Shown here: positions 55,713 through 63,226 of the stretch, one piece after another
Numbering within the stretch: the first letter of the stretch is position 1
How the letters are laid out: each line of letters begins with the position of its first letter
Assembly (NCBI GenBank): GCA_910579325.1
Contig: CAJTTU010000002.1
Location: forward strand, 1-64,000
Reading direction: 5' to 3'
Origin: an uncultured Lachnospiraceae bacterium
Lineage (GTDB): Bacteria > Bacillota > Clostridia > Lachnospirales > Lachnospiraceae
DNA: 64,000 nucleotides
Made by a program: the position numbers and the translations under genes
Notes under the pieces: model-generated
Databases searched by the model: none
Told to the model about the DNA's origin: nothing
The model's input: only the letters and a program-made list of their open reading frames with translations

Positions 55713-56273
55713 ATGTACACAACGGAGCGTTTTGAAACCACGGTTCCGGTTTCGGAATACGTAAAGAATTATGTGGATGTAGACACATTCCTGGAATGCT
55801 GCAAGGCATGTCCTAATTATGAAAAGGTGTGGTCCTGTCCGCCTTATGATTTTGACGTTTTGACGTATTGGAACGAATATACGACGCTGGAGCTGACGGC
55901 GGTGAAGATTGTGTTTGATGAGGAATATGCGGGAAAGGTGTTTTCACAGGAAGAGCTGCGGGAGATAATGGCGGCTTCTCTGGGAAAGGTGAAGCAAGCG
56001 CTTTCGGAGGAACTGTTTGAACGGGAGCAAAAGACGCCGGGCAGTATCAGCCTTTCGGCAGGGCCCTGCCTGCTGTGTAAGGGGAATTGCGGCCGAAAGG
56101 AAAATGAACCATGCCGGTTCCCGGACAGGATGCGCTATTCCATCGAGTCTCTGGGCGGAAATGTGGGGCTGACTTTAAACAAGCTGATGGGGATCGAGCT
56201 GGAATGGATGGAGGAAGGGAAGCTGCCCCGTTATTTTGTGCTGGTGTGTGGACTGCTGCGTCAGGGGGCATAA
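55713..56273 (+). CDS. DUF2284 cysteine-rich metal-binding protein
   Basis: 186 residues from ATG 55713, with GGAGG 8 bp upstream inside the last codons of the broken ATPase gene. CCKACPNYEKVWSCPPYDFD and CLLCKGNCGRKENEPCRFPD are the paired cysteine clusters of DUF2284, thought to bind an iron-sulfur or other metal centre. No enzyme activity is known. The following transporter has its own promoter, so no operon link is implied. Confidence 0.85.
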   Translation: MYTTERFETTVPVSEYVKNYVDVDTFLECCKACPNYEKVWSCPPYDFDVLTYWNEYTTLELTAVKIVFDEEYAGKVFSQEELREIMAASLGKVKQALSEELFEREQKTPGSISLSAGPCLLCKGNCGRKENEPCRFPDRMRYSIESLGGNVGLTLNKLMGIELEWMEEGKLPRYFVLVCGLLRQGA

Positions 56274-56319
56274 ATATAACAAAATCCTGAAAAAAATACA
56301 GGAACTGACCATCGTTTTA

Positions 56320-56348
56320 TTGACTTTACAGGGCAATACCCTTATAAT
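56320..56348 (+). promoter_or_regulatory. Promoter of the amino-acid ABC transporter
   Basis: -35 TTGACT (56320-56325), 17-bp spacer, perfect -10 TATAAT (56343-56348), about 95 bp before the start. Confidence 0.75.
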
Positions 56349-56444
56349 GTTAATACTTGTAATGTCGCAAAGAAGCGGTGTAACATCTGCGAATTTGTGA
56401 TATTTTTTTGCAGCACAGTAAACTTCAGAGGAGGAAAAAGAAAT

Positions 56445-57425
56445 ATGAAGCATTCTATGAAAAAGCTGACAGCGTTTCTGTTAGCCATGATTTGCGTATG
56501 TGCGATGACCGCCTGCGGTTCCAAAGGGGATACGCCTGCCACGACTGCGGCGAACCAGGAAACCGGCGGCGCAGATGCCAAGGAGACGGCGCAGGAAGCG
56601 GGAACGACCGCTGCGGCAGGAGAAGCGGACACGAAGGCAGCGGAAGATGACGGCACCACAGCGGCAGCGGAAGACGGAAAAGTATTAAAAGTCGCCATGG
56701 AGTGCGGCTATGCGCCTTATAACTGGACCCAGCCCACGGATGCCAACGGCGCGCTGCCGATTTCCGGAAGCTCTGATTTCGCTTACGGATATGACGTGAT
56801 GATGGCAAAGCATATCGCGGACAAGCTGGGGTATGAGCTGGAAATTGTGAAGCTGGACTGGGATTCCCTGGTTCCTGCCGTACAGTCCGGTACCGTTGAC
56901 TGCGTAATCGCGGGACAGTCCATTACCGCGGAGCGGATGCAGTCCGTAGATTTCACGGAGCCTTATTACTATGCTTCTATCGTGACGCTGGTAAAGAGCG
57001 ACGGAAAATATGCGGATGCGGCCAGCGTTGCCGATCTGAAAGGGGCGACCTGTACCTCACAGCTGAACACCGTATGGTATGATGTCTGCCTGCCTCAGAT
57101 TGAGGAGGCGAATATTCTGCCCGCTCAAGAATCTGCTCCGGCTATGCTGGTGGCGCTGAATTCCGACAGATGCGATCTGGTAGTGACGGATATGCCCACC
57201 GCTATGGCGGCCTGCGTGGCTTATCCTGATTTTAAGCTGCTGGACTTCTCCGATACGGAGGGCGCTTTTGAGGTTTCCGAAGAGGAAATCAATATCGGTA
57301 TCTCTTTACAGAAAGGAAATACGGAGCTGAAGGATGCCATCAACAGCGTTTTGGCAGAGATGACGCCGGAGGACTACACGAAAATGATGGATGACGCCAT
57401 CTCCGTGCAGCCTTTGTCTAACTAA
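56445..57425 (+). CDS. Polar amino-acid ABC transporter binding lipoprotein
   Basis: 326 residues from ATG 56445 (AGGAGG nearby). Lipobox AMTACG, then an Ala/Thr/Glu-rich linker of about 45 residues. The mature domain is a type-II periplasmic binding protein: VAMECGYAPYNWTQ, GYDVMMAKHIADKLGYELE, DWDSLVPAVQSGTVDCVIAG and SVDFTEPYYYASIVTLVK. Such proteins capture a polar amino acid outside the membrane. It is followed by its permease and ATPase. Ligand identity is not evident. Confidence 0.92.
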   Translation: MKHSMKKLTAFLLAMICVCAMTACGSKGDTPATTAANQETGGADAKETAQEAGTTAAAGEADTKAAEDDGTTAAAEDGKVLKVAMECGYAPYNWTQPTDANGALPISGSSDFAYGYDVMMAKHIADKLGYELEIVKLDWDSLVPAVQSGTVDCVIAGQSITAERMQSVDFTEPYYYASIVTLVKSDGKYADAASVADLKGATCTSQLNTVWYDVCLPQIEEANILPAQESAPAMLVALNSDRCDLVVTDMPTAMAACVAYPDFKLLDFSDTEGAFEVSEEEINIGISLQKGNTELKDAINSVLAEMTPEDYTKMMDDAISVQPLSN

Positions 57426-57446
57426 TTAAAGAAATTTAATCCGGGT

Positions 57447-57503
57447 GGACACAGACGCATTATGTGATATGCCCTTTGGGTATTCATGGGAGCAGCTGTG
57501 TCC
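57447..57503 (+). terminator. Hairpin between binding-protein and permease genes
   Basis: GGACACAG / CTGTGTCC arms followed by GCTTTTG. Such leaky hairpins often lower permease and ATPase expression relative to the binding protein. Confidence 0.5.
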
Positions 57504-57648
57504 GCTTTTGTTACGATCGTATCCGGAAAGCAGCGCCGCACCATTATGATTCAGGACAAATTTTTTTGCCTGATCTGAACGGTAAGGTATGTTGCGCCGA
57601 ATTTTATGCGGCGTTATATACGGCCGGATTTTAAAAAGGAGTACAGTC

Positions 57649-58449
57649 ATGAGTTTGCCACAGGATTTTATGGGAAGAATCGGTTATCTTCTTTCCATGT
57701 ACGGCGAATCCTTTCTGATCGGAGCAGGCAAGACGATGATTATTGCCCTGGTGGGCACCCTGATCGGCTGCCTGATTGGATTTGCCGTCGGCATCGTGCA
57801 GACGATACCGGTTTCAAAAGAAGATCACATCGTAAAACGAATTCTGTTGTGGGGCATAAAACTGATTTTAAATATTTATGTGGAAGTGTTCCGGGGAACG
57901 CCCATGATGGCCCAGGCCATGTTTATCTATTTTGGGGCGTCCGCTATTTTTCATTATAATATGTCGACATGGTTCGCCGCGTTTTTCATTGTGTCCATCA
58001 ATACCGGGGCCTACATGTCCGAGACAGTGCGGGGCGGTATTCTTTCCATCGATCCGGGCCAGACGGAGGGAGCGATGGCCATCGGCATGACCCACGTACA
58101 GACGATGATGAATGTGATTCTGCCTCAGGCGCTGAGAAATATTATGCCCCAAATCGGCAATAACCTGATTATCAATATCAAGGACACCTGCGTTTTGTCC
58201 ATTATCGGCGTGGTGGAGCTGTTCTACACGACCAAGGGCGTGGCGGGAGCGCTGTATACGTATTTTGAGGCATTTACCATTGCCATGGTCATTTACTTTA
58301 TTCTGACCTTTACTTGTTCCCGGATTCTGCGGTTCTGGGAGAGCAAGCTGGATGGCCCGGACAATTATGACCTGGCCACCACGGATACGCTGGCTCATAC
58401 CAGCGGTATGTACAGATACCCGGATACCAGAAAGGGGGAAGATGCGTGA
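57649..58449 (+). CDS. Amino-acid ABC transporter permease
   Basis: 266 residues from ATG 57649 (AAAAAGGAG 8 bp upstream). The HisM/GlnP-type pattern is clear: GAGKTMIIALVGTLIGCLIG, EVFRGTPMMAQAMFIYFG, the EAA loop YMSETVRGGILSIDPGQTEG and AMAIGMTHVQTMMNVILPQA. It spans the membrane several times and docks on the ATPase. It overlaps the ATPase start by 4 bp. Confidence 0.92.
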   Translation: MSLPQDFMGRIGYLLSMYGESFLIGAGKTMIIALVGTLIGCLIGFAVGIVQTIPVSKEDHIVKRILLWGIKLILNIYVEVFRGTPMMAQAMFIYFGASAIFHYNMSTWFAAFFIVSINTGAYMSETVRGGILSIDPGQTEGAMAIGMTHVQTMMNVILPQALRNIMPQIGNNLIINIKDTCVLSIIGVVELFYTTKGVAGALYTYFEAFTIAMVIYFILTFTCSRILRFWESKLDGPDNYDLATTDTLAHTSGMYRYPDTRKGEDA

Positions 58450-59189
58450 GTGACGGCAATATTTTGGAAATTCATCATTTGAGCAAAACCTTCGGCAAAA
58501 ATGTGGTGCTGCGGGATATCGACTTTTCGGTGAAGCCAAAGGACGTGACCTGTATTATCGGGGCTTCTGGTTCCGGAAAATCCACGCTGCTGCGTTGCGT
58601 CAATCTGCTGGAGACGCCTACCTCGGGACAGATTCTGTACCACGGGGCCGATATCACGGACCGGAAAATGAATGCCCCCGCTTACCGGGCGAAGGTGGGA
58701 ATGGTATTTCAGAATTTTAACCTGTTCAGCAATATGACCGTACTGGATAACTGTATGGTGGGCCAGGTTAAGGTGCTGAAAAAAGATAAGGCCGAGGCCA
58801 GGAAAAATGCCATGATGTTTCTGGAAAAGGTAGATATGGCTCCTTATATCAACGCAAAACCCAGACAGCTTTCCGGCGGCCAGAAGCAGCGGGTGGCCAT
58901 CGCCAGGGCGCTGGCCATGGAGCCGGAGCTTTTGCTGTTTGATGAGCCTACCTCGGCGCTGGACCCCCAGATGGTGGGCGAGGTACTAAGCGTCATGCGG
59001 GCGCTGGCGAAGGAGGGGCTTACGATGATCATCGTGACCCATGAGATGGCCTTTGCCCGGGATGTGTCCAGCCATGTGGTGTTTATGGCGGACGGCGTGA
59101 TTGTGGAAGAAGGAAAGCCGGAACAGATTTTTGAAGCGCCCAGGAATCAGCGGACCCAGGAATTTTTAAGCCGTTTCCGTCAGGGTTGA
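58446..59189 (+). CDS. Amino-acid ABC transporter ATPase
   Basis: 247 residues with a GTG start that overlaps the permease stop (GTGA). Walker A GASGSGKSTLLRCVNLLE, Q-loop VFQNFNLFSNMTVLDNC, signature LSGGQKQRVAIARALAM, Walker B LLLFDEPTSALDP, H-loop IIVTHEM. GlnQ/HisP type. Its stop overlaps the -35 of a promoter that points to the nitrogenase-like leader. Confidence 0.95.
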   Translation: MSDGNILEIHHLSKTFGKNVVLRDIDFSVKPKDVTCIIGASGSGKSTLLRCVNLLETPTSGQILYHGADITDRKMNAPAYRAKVGMVFQNFNLFSNMTVLDNCMVGQVKVLKKDKAEARKNAMMFLEKVDMAPYINAKPRQLSGGQKQRVAIARALAMEPELLLFDEPTSALDPQMVGEVLSVMRALAKEGLTMIIVTHEMAFARDVSSHVVFMADGVIVEEGKPEQIFEAPRNQRTQEFLSRFRQG

Positions 59190-59215
59190 CAGAAGCAGGT
59201 GTTTTGTGGTAAGAT
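59186..59215 (+). promoter_or_regulatory. Candidate promoter of the nitrogenase-like leader
   Basis: -35 TTGACA (59186-59191), 18-bp spacer, -10 TAAGAT (59210-59215). It would give a leader of roughly 230 nt before an intrinsic terminator. Confidence 0.5.
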
Positions 59216-59449
59216 AAGGATACCAAAAAAATACAATATAAAAGGTGAATCCAAAGAAGCTTCTGCGGATAAACCTTGGAAAAGATCTTAAATTTTTGCG
59301 CTGAGTGGATGATGATATGTTCGGAGTCGGAAGGCAGAAAGGCAGAGAAGCCGCCGCGAATCGTGGGGTGGATTTTCTGTAAAGGGTCCAGCAGGAGTGT
59401 GCCTGTGGCACATTTTGTTGGGTTGTTCTGTGATACATGGAATTATGGA

Positions 59450-59478
59450 AGCCTTCACCATTTGGTGAGGGCTTTTTT
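59450..59478 (+). terminator. Intrinsic terminator within the nitrogenase-like leader
   Basis: AGCCTTCACC / GGTGAGGGCT (one wobble pair) with a 4-nt loop and T6. It ends either the leader RNA or the ABC-transporter transcript. Confidence 0.8.
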
Positions 59479-59520
59479 GTATCATAGGAAAGTCCTCCGA
59501 ACTTTCCTATGATACAAAAA
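59474..59520. repeat. Perfect 20-bp palindrome after the terminator
   Basis: TTTTTGTATCATAGGAAAGT and its exact complement, separated by 7 nt. Degenerate left arms follow the rpoBC and hppA terminators as well. Confidence 0.85.
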
Positions 59521-59521
59521 T

Positions 59522-59690
59522 GCTCCGCAAGGATGCACACGCAAACGCAGAGGAAGTTGTCGCTTGAAAGCGACGCGTTCACAGTGTGCGCTATTGCACT
59601 AAGCTCGAAAAAACCTCGCTAAGTGCAATATGTGTGCGGCGCAGAATCCTGCGAAGCAGGCTTCCTATTTTATGATTGAAAGAGTCTCTC
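59522..59690 (+). repeat. Composite hairpin repeat element
   Basis: Nested stems: GTCGCTT/AAGCGAC, GCACACGC against GTGTGCG, ATTGCACTAAGC against GCTAAGTGCAAT (one mismatch), and CCTGC/GCAGG. Part of it (AAACGCAGAGGAAGT, stem, GCGTTCACAG) matches 12753-12785, which marks it as a dispersed element. Confidence 0.6.
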
Positions 59691-59731
59691 CGGGCAAGCA
59701 GTCGTTTCAGCTTCATTTGGGAGGAACAGAG

Positions 59732-60499
59732 ATGATCAAGATAGCGGTATACGGAAAAGGCGGAATCGGCAAGTCCACCACGGTTTCCAACCTGGCGGCG
59801 GTGTTCGCGGAAAACGGGATGACGGTGATGCAGATTGGCTGCGACCCGAAAGCGGACTCCACCTTTAATCTTCATGGCGGGATGAAAAAACAGACGGTAC
59901 TGGAGCTGATCCGGGAAAAGGGAAAGGCAGTTACGCTGGAAGAGATGGTGACGGCGGGTTATAAAGGTGTCTTATGTGTGGAGGCCGGCGGTCCGGTGCC
60001 GGGCATGGGATGCGCGGGCCGGGGCATTATCGCCGCGCTGGAAACGCTGGAGGAAAAGGACGCGTTCCGGATTTACAAGCCGGATATCGTTCTTTATGAT
60101 GTGCTGGGCGACGTGGTATGCGGCGGTTTCGCCATGCCGATTCGGGAGGGATATGCCGAGAAGGTATTTGTGGTGACTTCCGGCGAGAACATGGCCATTT
60201 ATGCGGCGGCCAACATCGCTATGGCGGTGGACAATTTTGCGGAGCGGGGCTACGCTACTTTAGGCGGTATCATCTTAAACCGCAGGAATGTGGAGCGGGA
60301 GACCGAGAAGGTGGAGGAGCTGGCGAAGGACATTCATTCACAGATTACGGGGACGCTGGAATTCAGCTCTGTGGTACAGAAAGCGGATGAACAGCGCAAA
60401 ACAGTGATAGAGGCTTTTGGAGACAGCGACATGGCGGGGCAATACAGAACTTTGGCAAAGCAGGTACTGGAAGCCTGCGGAAAGGGCGGCAATGATTGA
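59732..60499 (+). CDS. Nitrogenase iron-protein homologue (NifH-like reductase)
   Basis: 255 residues from ATG 59732 (GGGAGG upstream). P-loop YGKGGIGKST, then CDPKADST. Cys94 in GGPVPGMGCAGRGI and Cys130 in VLGDVVCGGFAMPIREGYAE are the two [4Fe-4S] ligands, and the DVLGDVVCGGF switch II is identical to real NifH. It would pass electrons with ATP hydrolysis to the D/K-like partners encoded next. Family members serve nitrogenase, chlorophyll/F430 reductases and uncharacterised nitrogenase-like systems. Without NifE/N/B in view, nitrogen fixation is unlikely. Confidence 0.9.
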   Translation: MIKIAVYGKGGIGKSTTVSNLAAVFAENGMTVMQIGCDPKADSTFNLHGGMKKQTVLELIREKGKAVTLEEMVTAGYKGVLCVEAGGPVPGMGCAGRGIIAALETLEEKDAFRIYKPDIVLYDVLGDVVCGGFAMPIREGYAEKVFVVTSGENMAIYAAANIAMAVDNFAERGYATLGGIILNRRNVERETEKVEELAKDIHSQITGTLEFSSVVQKADEQRKTVIEAFGDSDMAGQYRTLAKQVLEACGKGGND

Positions 60500-61820
60500 T
60501 TTAAGGAATCCTGACGCAAAGGGAGCGCAAATGACAATAAAGGATGCCGGATCGCTTACCCCTTTTGACAGCGGCGTGGAATATTCCGCGCCGGCCAGAG
60601 GGCCCTGGAATATCGTGCATGTGGGTACGCTGGTTCCGGAAAGCCACCAGGTTTTTGTATGCGCCCAGAGCTGTCTGCGGGGCGTGGTGCTGACGGCGGC
60701 GGAGATGAACGCCATGGACCGTTTTTCCACAATCGCCATCCAGGAGCGAAATATCTTAAAGGGCGATATGGAAAAGCTGATAATAAACGGCGTAACGGAT
60801 ATATTGAATAAACTGCCGAAGCTGCCCCGGGCGGTGGAGGTGTTCAGCAGCTGCATTCATGATTTTATCGGCTGCGATATGGAATTCGTATTCGGAAAGC
60901 TGCGGCGGGAATTCCCTAACGTGGATTTTACCGATTGCTATATGACGCCGATTTTGCGGAAAACGAAATTTACGCCGGACGCGAAAATGCGTCAGCAGCT
61001 GTACAGTCTTCTAAAGCCGGTTCCCCTGGAAGAAAAAATGGTTAATGTGGTGGGGAATCTGGAGCCTTTCTATGAAAAGTGCGAGATTCTTTCCATGCTG
61101 GAACAGGGAGGCTGGCAGCTGCGGGATATCAATTATTGCGGCGATTACGACGAATATCAGAAAATGGCGGCCAGCAGCGTCAATATCGTGACCCAGTCCG
61201 ACACATTGTCGGCCGGGGAGGCGCTGGAACAGCGGCTGAAGCAGAAGCTGCTCTATCTGCCTGTCTCCTATCGTTATGAGGAAATCGACGGGGAGCTTAA
61301 GCTGGCGGCCGAAACCATGGGACTGCCGCTGCCGGATTTACAGGAGTTAAAGAATCGAACGGATCAGGCGCTGGCCCATGCGGCAGAGGTTCTTGCCGGG
61401 ATGCCGGTGGCCATCGATTTTAACGCTACCACCAGACCTCTGGGACTGGCCAGGCTGCTGATCTCCCACGGTATTCGGGTGATTACGGTTTACGCCGACA
61501 GCTTCGGGAAGGAAGAGGAACCGAATTTTTACTGGCTGAAAGAGCATGCGCCGGAGCTGAAAATCAGCGCTACGGTTCATGGAAAGATGGTGGTGCTTCC
61601 CAGAAACGAGGCGGAGCAATATGGAGGAAGGCTGCTGGCCATCGGTCAGAAGGCGGCTTACTTTACCGGGACCAGGCATTTCCTGAATATGCTGGAAAAC
61701 AGTGGACTTCACGGCTATGAAGGAATCATCCGGCTGGCCCGGTGGATGGAAGAAGAGGCGGTCAGAGAGCAGGATGTTCCTTCGATTATTCAGGTAAAGG
61801 GATGGGGGTGCTGCGGATGA
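60492..61820 (+). CDS. Nitrogenase component-1 alpha-like protein (NifD-like)
   Basis: 442 residues from ATG 60492, overlapping the H gene by 8 bp. The component-1 fold is recognised by VPESHQVFVCAQSC, FSSCIHDFIGCDMEFVFGKL, VNVVGNLEPFYEKCEILSML and PVAIDFNATTRPLGLARLLI. Cys57 and Cys121 align with NifD Cys88 and Cys154. The residue matching NifD Cys62 looks like Tyr/Ser. The FeMo-co ligands (Cys275, His442 of NifD) are not evident. So it probably holds a smaller iron-sulfur cluster and no FeMo-co. Confidence 0.85.
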   Translation: MIDLRNPDAKGAQMTIKDAGSLTPFDSGVEYSAPARGPWNIVHVGTLVPESHQVFVCAQSCLRGVVLTAAEMNAMDRFSTIAIQERNILKGDMEKLIINGVTDILNKLPKLPRAVEVFSSCIHDFIGCDMEFVFGKLRREFPNVDFTDCYMTPILRKTKFTPDAKMRQQLYSLLKPVPLEEKMVNVVGNLEPFYEKCEILSMLEQGGWQLRDINYCGDYDEYQKMAASSVNIVTQSDTLSAGEALEQRLKQKLLYLPVSYRYEEIDGELKLAAETMGLPLPDLQELKNRTDQALAHAAEVLAGMPVAIDFNATTRPLGLARLLISHGIRVITVYADSFGKEEEPNFYWLKEHAPELKISATVHGKMVVLPRNEAEQYGGRLLAIGQKAAYFTGTRHFLNMLENSGLHGYEGIIRLARWMEEEAVREQDVPSIIQVKGWGCCG

Positions 61821-63070
61821 GACAGGTATCGAGAGTGCTGTCCACCTATACGGCGGATGTGTCGGGGGTCTGCTCGGCGCTGTATGAGATGGGCGGTATG
61901 GTGATTATGCATGACGCCTCCGGCTGTAATTCTACATACAATACCCATGACGAACCCCGCTGGTACGATATGCCCAGTATGGTATATGTTTCCGGGCTGT
62001 CGGAGCTGGAGGCGGTGATGGGGGACGATGATAAGCTGCTCCGGGATGTGGAGCGGGCGGCGAAGGAGCTGCATCCCCGTTTCGTGGCCATTGCCGGCAC
62101 GCCGATTCCCATGATGATGGGGACGGATTTTAAAGGGATTGCCAGGCTGTTAGAGCGCAGGCTGGGGATTCCGGTATTCGGGTTTGCCACCAACGGCACC
62201 CATTCTTATGTGTCCGGTGTCGGGATGGCGCTGGCTCAGGCGGCGAAAAAGTTCTGTCTGCCGAAGGAGCAGCTGTCAGGAGCAGACGGAGGTCAGAAGC
62301 CTTGTGTAAACCTTCTGGGCGTAACTCCTCTTGATTTCTCCGTGACAGGCAATGTGGAGGCGTTAAAAGAGGTTTTTCAGTCTGAGGGATATCAGGTGAA
62401 AAGCTGCTGGGCCATGGGAAGTGATTTCGAAGCGCTGATCCGGGCCGGCGAAGCCGATGTGAATGTGGCGGTGTCCGTGGCCGGGATTGAGACGGCGATA
62501 GTTTTGGAAGAAATGTATGGGACGCCATGGGTTCTGGGGCTTCCGGTAGGGCCGAAGCTGACCCGCAGGGTACTGGAAGCGGTGGACCTGGCGTCGGCTA
62601 CAGGAAAGAATCAGCTGCCGCTGGCGTTGGCGACAGACGGGGTGGACGGAAAAACGGAACGAAACCACCGGCAGACTTACATTATCGGCGAGTGGGTCTG
62701 GGCTATGGCTCTGCGCTGCAGCCTGATTGCGGAGTACGGATATGACAGGGTATCGGTGATCTGCCCGCTGGAATCAGAAGAGTTGTTTGCGGACCGCCTG
62801 CTGACAGGACGGGAAGAACGGATTTCGGGTGTGCTGGATGCCGCCGTCCGGGCCGGAGCATTTTTGGAGGATGAAGACCAGATCGAAGAACGGCTGAAGG
62901 ATGCCGAACTGGTAATTGCAGACCCTATTTACCGCAGAGCGCTGCCGAAGGACAGGGCGGTGGACTTTATCGAATTTCCCCATGAGGGATATTCGGGGAG
63001 GATTTACCGTAAGGATATTCCGGTATTTATCGGAGAGCAGTGGAATCAGTGGTTTGAAAGTAGAGAGTAA
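61817..63070 (+). CDS. Nitrogenase component-1 beta-like protein (NifK-like)
   Basis: 417 residues from ATG 61817, overlapping the D gene stop (ATGA). Cys19 (SGVCSALYEMGG) and Cys37 (MHDASGCNSTYNTHDEPRWY) align with NifK Cys70 and Cys95. The third site, usually a Cys before the IGDD-like turn, reads IAGTPIPMMMGTDFKGIARL without Cys. Later blocks such as VNLLGVTPLDFSVTGNVEAL keep the fold. With the D protein this gives about four canonical cluster cysteines, consistent with a single [4Fe-4S] rather than a P-cluster. This is my inference by eye. Confidence 0.85.
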   Translation: MRQVSRVLSTYTADVSGVCSALYEMGGMVIMHDASGCNSTYNTHDEPRWYDMPSMVYVSGLSELEAVMGDDDKLLRDVERAAKELHPRFVAIAGTPIPMMMGTDFKGIARLLERRLGIPVFGFATNGTHSYVSGVGMALAQAAKKFCLPKEQLSGADGGQKPCVNLLGVTPLDFSVTGNVEALKEVFQSEGYQVKSCWAMGSDFEALIRAGEADVNVAVSVAGIETAIVLEEMYGTPWVLGLPVGPKLTRRVLEAVDLASATGKNQLPLALATDGVDGKTERNHRQTYIIGEWVWAMALRCSLIAEYGYDRVSVICPLESEELFADRLLTGREERISGVLDAAVRAGAFLEDEDQIEERLKDAELVIADPIYRRALPKDRAVDFIEFPHEGYSGRIYRKDIPVFIGEQWNQWFESRE

Positions 63071-63090
63071 AATAGCGGCGGACCTGAAGA

Positions 63091-63108
63091 GGGGAGTTGC
63101 GGAACTAA
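63091..63108 (+). repeat. 18-bp direct repeat with AGTT/AACT stem, copy 1
   Basis: GGGGAGTTGCGGAACTAA, repeated exactly at 63193-63210. Each contains a small AGTT-GCGG-AACT hairpin. Confidence 0.8.
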
Positions 63109-63125
63109 AACAGCAACGGACCGTA

Positions 63126-63189
63126 CAGGCCCCGGGAGGATTTACAGACACTTTAGTGGCTGGAAATTCTCCCAGTTCAAGGGGGCCTG
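63126..63189 (+). other. Hairpin between the two direct repeats
   Basis: CAGGCCCC (63126-63133) pairs with GGGGCCTG (63182-63189), with inner GGGAG/CTCCC pairing. It sits between the NifK-like gene and the binding-protein gene and could be an RNA processing site, a stability element or a regulatory leader. Confidence 0.6.
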
Positions 63190-63192
63190 GAA

Positions 63193-63210
63193 GGGGAGTT
63201 GCGGAACTAA
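63193..63210 (+). repeat. 18-bp direct repeat, copy 2
   Basis: Exact copy of 63091-63108. It lies just before the AGGAG ribosome-binding site of the binding-protein gene. Confidence 0.8.
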
Positions 63211-63226
63211 TTTAGGAGTAAAGGTA

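Larger units (their letters stand above)
59222..59731 (+). other. Long untranslated leader and repeat region before the nitrogenase-like operon
   Basis: No gene. 59222-59449 holds a leader with local hairpins such as GTGCC/GGCAC; I could not assign it to cobalamin, TPP, SAM, Moco or T-box classes. An intrinsic terminator (59450-59478), a perfect palindrome (59474-59520) and a stack of repeat hairpins up to about 59690 follow. Confidence 0.55.

Noticed and set aside
59222..59449. TPP or cobalamin riboswitch before the nitrogenase-like operon
   Set aside because: CTGAG occurs once but the rest of the TPP core is missing, and no B12 box or conserved GCCACTG block was found.
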